Program-made: the position numbers and the translations under genes
DNA from: Streptomyces caatingaensis
GTDB lineage: Bacteria > Actinomycetota > Actinomycetes > Streptomycetales > Streptomycetaceae
Reading direction: 5' to 3'
Assembly (NCBI RefSeq): GCF_001187435.1
Contig: NZ_LFXA01000002.1
Location: 434,001-498,000, forward strand
Length of the DNA stretch: 64,000 bases
Notes under the pieces: generated by a model
Databases searched by the model: none
What the model saw: only the letters and a program-made list of their open reading frames with translations
What the model was told of the DNA's origin: nothing
In this document: positions 9,527 to 16,552 of the stretch, in pieces
Layout: each line of letters opens with the position of its first letter
Numbering within the stretch: the first letter of the stretch is position 1

Positions 9527-9530
9527 CTTC

Positions 9531-9617
9531 CGTACCCCTGCGTGCGCGGGGACGACCGCCGGGCCGGGGCTGATCCACAACCCGGGCGCGGAGCAACCCG
9601 CACTGCGCGGGGACGCC
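9531..9617. CRISPR. Orphan two-repeat CRISPR remnant
   Basis: Two degenerate array-1-type repeats end at 9556 (CGTGCGCGGGGACGAC) and at 9617 (GAGCAACCCGCACTG through GGGGACGCC). They are 61 bases apart, the period of the main array being about 60. They leave one spacer-sized segment at about 9557-9590. A possible third, worse repeat ends near 9682. This is the trailer end of an array left beside phzS and separated from the main array by 4.8 kb. Confidence 0.65.
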
Positions 9618-9687
9618 AGGGCGGCCCGCTCGCTCCTCCCCCGGAGGCGTAGGTGGCGGGTGCCCGTTCCAGCGCGGGCGAGTTGCC

Positions 9688-10434
9688 GTGTGCTGCAAGT
9701 TCGCGCACACGGCCGCCCACGCGCTCGGGCACTCCGAACTGATCGCCATGGCGTGCGAGCGTGCCGCATGGTCGGCTCAGCTCTCCGGTGACCCCCTGAT
9801 GCCGGCCGTCGCCGACTGGATGCGGGTCTGGGACATGTGGGCCACCGCCGACTGGAGCGACGCGCTCACACTGTCGGACAAGGCTCTCCGCAGTGTCCAG
9901 CGCGAATACGACCAGGGCGACCAACTGGCCCTGCGCATCTGGGGTTCGCTGCAACTGCGCGCCGCCGTCTCGGCGGCGAGGGCCGGCAATGAGCAGGAGA
10001 CGGACGACCGCATCGGGCACGCCCGTGCGGCCGGCGGCCGTATGGACGCCTATCGCGGTGAACCCGTCTACGACCGGCATTCGCTGACCTTCTCCACCGG
10101 CAACGTGGAGATCCACTCCATCAGCGTCGCGCTGGAGATGCGCGACCAGACCAAGGCCCTGGCCATAGACCGGCGCACCGACGTCGCGGTACTGGAAGCG
10201 CTCCCCAACTCTCGTCGCAGTCACCATCACATGGACATCGCGCGTGCCTGGCTGTGGGACGGGAACCGGGACAAGGCCGTGACGGAGCTGGAGAAGGCCG
10301 AGCGCATCGCGCCACAGCTCATCCGCAACCACCCCATGGCCAGGGCCACCCTCCGGACGATCGTCGAAGCGGAGCGATCCATCACCCGGGAGAAGCTGCG
10401 AAGGATGTCCGACCGCTTCCACCTGGACGGATAG
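9688..10434 (+). pseudogene. Truncated regulator: C-terminal TPR part of an HTH protein
   Basis: The 248-codon frame from GTG 9688 reads as the helical tetratricopeptide-like C-terminal half typical of Streptomyces XRE-type regulators (AAWSAQLSGDPLMPAVADWM, later WDGNRDKAVTELEKAERIAP). No N-terminal helix-turn-helix precedes it; the sequence runs straight back into the CRISPR remnant. I infer a 5'-truncated gene. The coding bias is good, so the remnant is probably recent or still translated as a fragment. Confidence 0.55.
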
Positions 10435-10490
10435 GGGCCGTATTCCTCCGGCTCATATTCGGGCCCGGGCGGGCCCCTACCTTCCCGGGC

Positions 10491-10717
10491 ATGACCGGAC
10501 GACGCACCGAGCGATCCGTCGACAACCCAGCCAGGCGTCGCGCGTCGCAGGACGCGGCCCCGGCTGGAAGCCTCAACTCGGCGATCTCGCCCACGACATC
10601 GCGCGCGGCAGGAACGGCGTTGTCGCAGGCGTTCCCGATGGTGCTACCTGCCTGACCTGTCACCTGCGGACCCCCCAAGGCGGAGACGAGTGGTCGGCCA
10701 CCGCCGATGCTTGCTGA
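10491..10717 (+). pseudogene. Frameshifted small hypothetical protein
   Basis: ATG 10491 opens MTGRRTERSVDN in one frame. From about 10565 the coding-like sequence continues in another frame (WKPQLGDLAHDIARGRNGVV, later TCHLRTPQGGDEW) to TGA 10715-10717. That second part resembles short Streptomyces proteins of the type GDLAxD..G..GVVVG.P, which commonly sit beside regulators. I infer a one-base frameshift near 10555-10563. Function is unknown. Confidence 0.4.
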
Positions 10718-11025
10718 TCGCTCCGGAAGCCGGCGGTCAGGTCCTGAACATCGGCACCGGGTGGCCGACGACGATCCGCAGTATCGCCGACCGCACCCTG
10801 AAGCATTACCTGGAGGCCGAGTTGGTGGAGCGTCCCTTGCCCCCGGGAGATCCGATGGGCGGGTACGCGGACACACGCCGTATGCGCCGGGTCCTCGGGT
10901 CGAAACCGCAGGTGACCATGGAGGAGGGCGTGGACCGATATGTGAAGTGGATCAAGGAGCGTCCGGAGGCCACACCGCAGTGGATGCGAGAGCTGGCTGC
11001 AGAGCGCCGTCTCCGCGCTGCCTGA
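10718..11025 (+). pseudogene. C-terminal fragment of an NAD-dependent epimerase/dehydratase
   Basis: From about 10722 the frame reads EAGGQVLNIGTGWPTTI, then DTRRMRRVLG and a C-terminal EEGVDRYVKWIKERPEATPQ. This is the end of an extended short-chain dehydrogenase of the nucleotide-sugar epimerase type. The Rossmann N-terminal two thirds (GxxGxxG, YxxxK) are absent, so it is a fragment. It runs tail-to-tail into the glycosyltransferase at 11032, which suggests a former sugar-modification gene group. Confidence 0.6.
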
Positions 11026-11031
11026 CCCGGA

Positions 11032-11907
11032 TCAAATGATCGGTGGGCGGCCCAGCTTGGTCATATGCCACACCGTGGCCCATGCGATCGGCCGGCGTCG
11101 CCCGCACGGCGTTCTGACGCCTTCCACGAACCCGCCTGCCCATGCCTTCAACCCACCGAGGGACCGGCTGCGGGCGAGCGTGAGCAGGGCCCACACGCCG
11201 AGGTAGACGGGGGCCAGGGCGGCCGGGAGGTGGCGCTTGGCCAGCCACACCCGGTTGCGGGCAACCATGCGGTGGTAGACCGCGTGCCGCGTGGGCAGCG
11301 TGCGCGGGTGCTGGAGGACGAGCCCGGGTTCGTAGAGGATCCTCCACCCGGCATCCAGGGCACGCCACGCGAGATCCGTTTCCTCGTGAGCGTAGAAGAA
11401 CTCGTCCGGCCAGCCGCCGACCTGCTTCAGCATGGGGACCGACAGTGCGTGCCCGCCACCGAGGAAGGTGGTCACGAGCCCCCGACGCATCGGGTCGGCG
11501 GCCCGGAGCCGTGGGACATGCCGGCGTTGGGTGTGCCCTGTCTCGTCAGCGATCCGGAAGCTGACGATGCCCAGTAGGCCGTCCTGCTCGTACAGCTCCT
11601 GGATCTGGCCGAAGACATCCGGGCTGATCAACAGTCCGTCGTCGTCCAGGTCCACCACGACATCGACGTCTCCGAACTCTTTCAGGGCCCGTAAGGCGGC
11701 ATTGCGGCCGCCGGAGACGCCCAGGTTCTCGTCCAGCTCAACCGCTGTCACCCAGTCGGGCAGCGGGGGTAGCGGGGAGCCATTGCCGACCACCACGACG
11801 CGGGTCGGTGCGGCATCTTGCTTGGCGACGGAGTCGAGAAGGGCCCGCAATTCGTCGGGCCTGTTGCCCATCGTCAAGACGGCGACGCCTACGCGTGGGT
11901 GACGCAC
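11032..11907 (-). CDS. Family 2 glycosyltransferase
   Basis: The 291-residue product has a GT-A fold start (VGVAVLTMGNRPDELRALL), a metal-binding DLDDDG motif in the DxD position, GGGHALSVPML, and the acceptor-side FFYAHEETDLAWRA, all characteristic of GT2 enzymes such as rhamnosyl-type transferases. The GTG start at 11907 has GGAGG about ten bases upstream. It is the best preserved gene in this island. The donor and acceptor cannot be deduced. A hydrophobic C-terminal segment may associate with the membrane. Confidence 0.8.
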   Translation of the reverse strand: MRHPRVGVAVLTMGNRPDELRALLDSVAKQDAAPTRVVVVGNGSPLPPLPDWVTAVELDENLGVSGGRNAALRALKEFGDVDVVVDLDDDGLLISPDVFGQIQELYEQDGLLGIVSFRIADETGHTQRRHVPRLRAADPMRRGLVTTFLGGGHALSVPMLKQVGGWPDEFFYAHEETDLAWRALDAGWRILYEPGLVLQHPRTLPTRHAVYHRMVARNRVWLAKRHLPAALAPVYLGVWALLTLARSRSLGGLKAWAGGFVEGVRTPCGRRRPIAWATVWHMTKLGRPPII

Positions 11908-11981
11908 GGGTGAACGCTCCCTCCACTGGCGGTGGTTCCGCGATGCTAGCGGCTCAGGCCACAGGCGGACGAAGGGACACC

Positions 11982-12395
11982 GTGACCAGCCAGGAGCCGA
12001 AAGATACGGCGGCGTTGATCGTCAATGGGCAGGGCGAGTACCTGTTGCACCTGCGGGACAACATCCCGGGAATCTGCGATCCGGGGACGTGGTCCTTCCT
12101 CGGCGGGAACCGCGACAGCGACGACGAGACCCCCGAGGACGCCATCGTCCGGGAGCTGAAGGAGGAAGCCGGGCTCGCCGTGCCCGATCTCAGACGGTAT
12201 GCCGTCGTCTCCCTGCGCGGGCCGGACGGCCGGCCGGGGGAGGCCACCGTGTTCCTGGGGCACTGGGACGGCGACGTTCGAGAGCTTGCACTGACGGAAG
12301 GCGTGATGCTGCACTGGTTTCCCGCCGCCGTGATTCCCCGGCTGGTGATGGCTCCTTGGGCGAGGAACCTGATCGACCAGTACGAGGGCCGGTAG
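11982..12395 (+). CDS. Nudix hydrolase
   Basis: The 137-residue product carries a Nudix box, GGNRDSDDETPEDA then IVRELKEEAGL, which matches the RExxEExG core. One extra residue appears between the first Gly and Glu relative to the strict consensus. Such enzymes cleave nucleoside diphosphates linked to another group. GTG 11982 is chosen because GAAGGGA lies five bases upstream; the open frame extends upstream through non-conserved sequence. It is divergent from the glycosyltransferase, with 74 bases between starts. The substrate is unknown. Confidence 0.78.
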   Translation: MTSQEPKDTAALIVNGQGEYLLHLRDNIPGICDPGTWSFLGGNRDSDDETPEDAIVRELKEEAGLAVPDLRRYAVVSLRGPDGRPGEATVFLGHWDGDVRELALTEGVMLHWFPAAVIPRLVMAPWARNLIDQYEGR

Positions 12396-12925
12396 GCCGC
12401 AGCGATGAGCCGATCCTGGAGCTTGTGGACCCACCGTGGACCACGAGGCTCGTCCCTGCCGGATCGGATGCGGTTCATCCGGCGCTGGCGCAGCAGGACG
12501 AACGCCGTCCTGGCCGCCGTCCAGGAGCAGGTAGCGAACCGGCTGTTGGAGAACATCGGCATGCGCCGCCTGGTGCGCGTGGCGAAGAATCGCACCGTCT
12601 ATCGCCATCGATCCGGACGATGCGGCCGACTGGTCGGGCGTATCGAAAAGGTCTTGGAGGCCCTCGACTGCCCAATGGTCATCCTGCTGTACCGGACTTG
12701 GTCCTCGCCGCAGCCAGGACGAGCGTGACTTGGCGATGATCCGATGGTTGAACACCGGGAGATAGTGAAGGGCCTCAACCCCGTCCCGCCACACCCAAGG
12801 CGGCAGCCACGACGCATCGCCGACGAGGGCAAGTAGGGCAAGTGAGGCCGCGACCGCCGACACGGTACGGCGCTGTCCCGGCTGAAGGGCCGGCGCCACA
12901 GGTCAACCGCACCGACGGGAGCCTG
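12396..12925. other. Unassigned segment
   Basis: Open frames exist on both strands, for example 12405-12728 on plus and one covering 11946-12899 on minus that lies antisense to the Nudix gene. None shows a recognisable domain or consistent codon bias. It may hold remnants of a decayed gene. I make no gene call. Confidence 0.4.
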
Positions 12926-13318
12926 ATGACCACCACCGATACCCCGACCCCGCGGTGGCCCGTCCCCACCACCCTGCCCGCCCAGGACCCGGTGCTGTTC
13001 GCGCGAGCGATGCGGGACATGCGCCTGACCTGGCGCGCCCGCGGCGTCCTGGCCGAACTCGCCATCGGCTATACACCCGGACAAGAACCCACGATCAGCG
13101 AACTCGTCTCCCTGACCCGCGAAGAGCGCCTGGCTGCCGAAGGCCGCGAGGCATTCCGCAAAGCCGTCGGCGAGCTGCGGACCCTCGGCTACCTCACACC
13201 CGACGCCACCACGGCCTCCGGTGTCGGCGAGCGCTTGGTCGTGGACCTGGCCCCGGCTGCCGACGCCCGCCTGATCCCTCCGCGTTACGGGCACATCCCG
13301 TTCACGGAAGGGAGTTGA
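12926..13318 (+). CDS. Small winged-helix-like protein
   Basis: ATG 12926 with GGGAG just upstream opens a 130-residue protein. Its middle (ARAMRDMRLTWRARGVLAEL, then ISELVSLTREER, then RKAVGELRTLGYL) resembles the winged-helix domain found in replication-initiation or helper proteins of Streptomyces plasmids and integrative elements. No enzyme motif is present. It precedes a broken GntR-like gene. The role is unknown; a DNA-binding function is inferred from the helical pattern. Confidence 0.6.
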   Translation: MTTTDTPTPRWPVPTTLPAQDPVLFARAMRDMRLTWRARGVLAELAIGYTPGQEPTISELVSLTREERLAAEGREAFRKAVGELRTLGYLTPDATTASGVGERLVVDLAPAADARLIPPRYGHIPFTEGS

Positions 13319-13469
13319 CCGGTCGGGGTCCGTCCGTCCACACCGCTCTCCCTTGGTCCGCGACACCGGGCCCGGCTCGTGGAAATTCCTGCAAGTTCGT
13401 GGCAGCCGTGTCACACGGCCCATCAGGCTTGATCCCGCATCGGACCACCAGGAGACAGGGGGCAGAGCC

Positions 13470-14039
13470 ATGGCGGCGGACGGCGTGGTGGCGAGTGACG
13501 ACGATGTGCGTGCAGTGCGCCGGTGGGTGTGCCTGTCGTGCACTGAACCCCCCAGGCGCCCATCTGCCTGCGTTGGCCGAGATCGCGGGGCACGTCCAGC
13601 TACCAACGGCCGTGGTCCGGTCCGCGCTGGAGCGGCTCGCCACTGAAGGGCTGGTGACCCTCCACGACGGCTACCGGCTCTACAGCGTCGGCACGATGAC
13701 TCCTACGGAGCGTGCCCACCGGATGATGCGGACCGCGATCCACCGCGGCTACGAGCCCGGTGAGTGTTTCATGAACCGCGACGAGATCGCCCGGACGTTT
13801 CAGATCGGCACGAAGGAGGCCGCGGCCGCGGTGCGCCGGTTGGTGGCCGAGGGGCTGCTGGCGGGCCACGCGGCCAGTACGTCAACCCGTACAGCCCGGA
13901 GCAGCAGCGCCGACGCGTCCGGCAGCTCCGGGAGCGGGCGAGCGACCTGCGCCGCGAGGCCCTCGAACTGATGAGGACGGCCCGGGAGGTCGAACGGCAA
14001 CTGGCCGACGACGACCGGTTGTCGGAGCCCTGCTGGTAG
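13470..14039 (+). pseudogene. Frameshifted GntR-type winged-helix regulator
   Basis: The reading runs through two frameshifts. ATG 13470 gives MAADGVVASDDDVRAVRRWV. A different frame from about 13545 gives PALAEIAGHVQLPTAVVRSA and a second wHTH ending RRLVAEGLL. From about 13865 the original frame returns with YVNPYSPEQQ and a charged helical tail to 14039. The intact ancestor would have two winged-helix domains in tandem. The two shifts restore the frame, which leaves the middle out of register. Confidence 0.6.
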
Positions 14040-14111
14040 GAAGAAGGGGCGTGGACGGCCTCGCACATGCTGTCGGGCCTGCACTTGTGGGAGCGGTCCT
14101 TCCGACTCGCG

Positions 14112-14378
14112 CGGGTGCTGGCGTACCACTTGGCTGTGGAGCGGGATGTGACCACGGCCTTGGCGGCCTACGAGTCGGAACGCCGAGAGGCGACCTCGGC
14201 GATCATCCTGGCGAACCGCGAGATGGATCGCGTGGGCGCCGCAACAGGGCGGCCGGCGGCCTGTCTTCGGGCGAGTCGTTCGAGAAGGTGACGGAGGCGT
14301 ACCGCAAGGCGGTGGGGGAGGCGGAGGAGCTGAATGGGCGGGCTTCGTTGACGCCGCCGGGGGCTGGGAGGGGCTGAG
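14112..14378 (+). pseudogene. phzS-like C-terminal fragment
   Basis: Starting RVLAYHLAVERDVTTALAAY, this matches the last ~90 residues of the PhzS-like protein at 8231 at roughly three quarters identity. Near 14250 the frame shifts, and it ends YRKAVGEAEELNGRASLTPP as phzS does. The final ~60 bases are almost identical to those of phzS. No N-terminal part is present. It lies immediately left of CRISPR array 1, just as phzS lies left of the orphan CRISPR remnant. Confidence 0.8.
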
Positions 14379-14387
14379 TTGATGGTG

Positions 14388-14419
14388 CGGGAGCTGCTCC
14401 GAGTACGGTGTGGCTCCCG
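14388..14419 (+). terminator. Diverged copy of the phzS hairpin
   Basis: CGGGAGC (14388-14394) pairs with GCTCCCG (14413-14419). Sequence and spacing copy the hairpin at 9495-9526, including the loop GCTCCGAGTACGG. Confidence 0.5.
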
Positions 14420-14423
14420 TTTT

Positions 14424-16367
14424 CCGTACCCCTGAGAGGGCGGGGACGACATGATCGCTGCCATTATGGCGTCCGCGATGGGGAACGCCCCCGCGATGCG
14501 GGGACGGCAAGCCTGTGATCGTGATCTGCTTCTCTATCGGAGAGCAAATCCCCGCTACGCGGGGGATGATTCCTTGACCGGGCCATGCCCTGGGTCGCCG
14601 GGGGAGTAATCCCTGCTCAGCGGGGACGACCCGCGGAGGGGACGGCCCTCGGCGCGCTGCCCAGAGCAACCCCCGCTGCGCGGGGACGACACCACCGGCT
14701 CCTACGACGAGTCGGCGTTGCCCGAGCAACCCCCGCTACGCGGTACGACGGCGTCGGGAACCTGGCGATGTTGGCCCGGTGCGAACAACCCCCGCTATGC
14801 GGGGACGATGGTGGTGCCGAAGACCGCCCCGCGCTGAGCGTGAGCAACCCCCGCTACGCGGGGACGACCCGTCGCCGTGGCGGCGGCCAGCGCGCCGGTT
14901 AGAGCAACCCCCGCTGCGCGGAGACGACGCGATCTCGGAACAGCTGGTGATCACCGAGCGGGAGCAACCCCCGCTACGCGGGGACGACGGCGCACCAGGT
15001 GAGCCAGTGTTCGACGTCTTCGAGCAACCCCCGCTACGCGGGAACGACGCGGACGCGACGTGTCGTACACCAAGCCGGTTAGAGCAACCCACGCTACGCG
15101 GGGACGACCTGAGGGCCGGTGGCGGGAGGTGTTTGCGGCGCGAGCAACCCCCGCTACGCGGGGACGATGGCCGCTACGGCCTTACCCCCAGCGAAATTCA
15201 CCGAACAACCCCGCTACGCGGGGACGACGTCTGGACGACGTCGACGAAGTCCGGGCCGACCGAGTAACCCCCGCTACGCGGGGACGACTCTCCCGACTCC
15301 CAGCGAGCGACCGCGAGCCTCGAGCAACCCACGCTACGCGGGGACGACCGGTCATCGCGCTGATCCGCCCCAAGCCTGACCGAGCAACCCCCGCTACGCG
15401 GGGACGACGTTCCGGGTTCGACAAGGAGCGCGGGGCCGCGCGAGCAACCCCCGCTACGCGGGGACGACTCCCGGTCGCGACAACAGGTCCTCGAGGCCGG
15501 CGAGCAACCCCCGCTACGCGGGGACGAAGCGGTCGCGTTGTTGAGGTCCATCGTCGTCTCCGAGCAACCCCCGCTACGCGGGGACGACGGGCCGGGGCGA
15601 ACAGGCCGACGGCGGCAAGGGGAGCAACCCCCGCGCGGGGACGACTGGGCGTGGGCAAGGGTGACGCGCCGGCCCGTCGAACAACCCCCGCTACGCGGGG
15701 ACGGCGGCGGTGAGACGGTCCGCGAAGGGCATGGCCTTCCGAGCAACCCCCGCTACGCGGGGACGTCGGGGTGGGCTGGGTCTTCCAGGCGGGGTCGTAG
15801 GAGTAACCCCCGCTACGCGGGGGCGACCCAGGAGACCGGCGATCCACTCGCCCAGGACATGAGCAACCCCCGCTGCGCGGGGACGACACCAGGTCGGGCA
15901 GGCTCTCGTCCGACCGGATCGAGCAACCCCCGCTACGCGGGGACGACGCCAGGCCGTCGGTGTGGAAGGGGTCGTTGAGCGAGCAACCCCCGCTACGCGG
16001 GGACGACGTCCCGGGTCAGCCGCGCTGTCAGCCGGTACGTGAGCAACCCCCGCTACGCGGGGACGACGGCCCCACCGCCCGGCGGAGACCGAAGCCGCTC
16101 GAGCAACCCCCGCTACGCGGGGACGACTGCTCGTTGCCCCGGCGCTGCCGCTCGGCCTCCGAGCAACCCCCGCTACGCGGGGACGACGGCGTGGCCTACA
16201 CCCCGGCCGACGTAATCGAGGAGCAACCCCCGCTACGCGGGGACGACGGTACGAGACCAGCACGTCGAATGTCTGCCGGGGAGCAACCCCCGCTAGGCGG
16301 GGACGACCCTGCGGCGAACCGTCCGTCCCCCGCAGCGACGGAGCAACCCCCGCTACGCGGGGACGAC
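14424..16367 (-). CRISPR. Type I-E CRISPR array 1 (33 repeats, 32 spacers)
   Basis: The repeat on the plus strand is 27-28 bases, starting GAGCAACCCCCGC and ending TACGCGGGGACGAC. The period is about 60, giving spacers of about 32-33 bases. I count 33 repeats, ending at 14450, 14508, 14570, then about every 60 bases to 16367. The leftmost four are clearly degenerate; one inner repeat (ending 15645) lacks four bases. A leader-like sequence shared with array 2 lies to the right, so transcription is most likely on the minus strand and the old spacers are on the left. cas3 begins 185 bases to the right. Confidence 0.96.
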
Positions 16368-16552
16368 GCTTGCTGACCTGCGATGTTGCTCGGGACTAGC
16401 GCCCGTTTCATTCAGTTGGAATCTGGGCTCGCGGTGAACACGGAGCCCAGACAACAGCGGTTGGCCTGCCCCCGCGTGCCTGGCTGGTTCGGGCCGACAT
16501 TGTCAGAGGCAGAGGATAGTGTCCCGAACTAGTCTACGAGATAGGTGAGTCC
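16368..16552. promoter_or_regulatory. Array 1 leader and cas3 upstream region
   Basis: The 55 bases after the last repeat (TGACCTGCGATGTTGCT, then GTTTCATTCAGT at about 16408) resemble those at the right end of array 2 (TGACCTGCGCGTTCGCT, then GTTTTATTCAGT). I read this as the leader that drives array 1 leftward. The cas3 promoter, on the other strand, should lie in the same gap. Confidence 0.65.

Noticed and set aside
12405..12728. 107-codon plus-strand frame after the Nudix gene
   Set aside because: No family resemblance and weak coding bias; the overlapping minus frame is no better.
14424..16367. Rightward (plus-strand) transcription of array 1
   Set aside because: The shared leader-like block lies on the right of both arrays, and repeats decay on the left, which is the pattern expected for leftward transcription.
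14779..16376. Open frames with repeated EQPPLRGDD across array 1
   Set aside because: They are frame-open translations of the 60-base CRISPR period.
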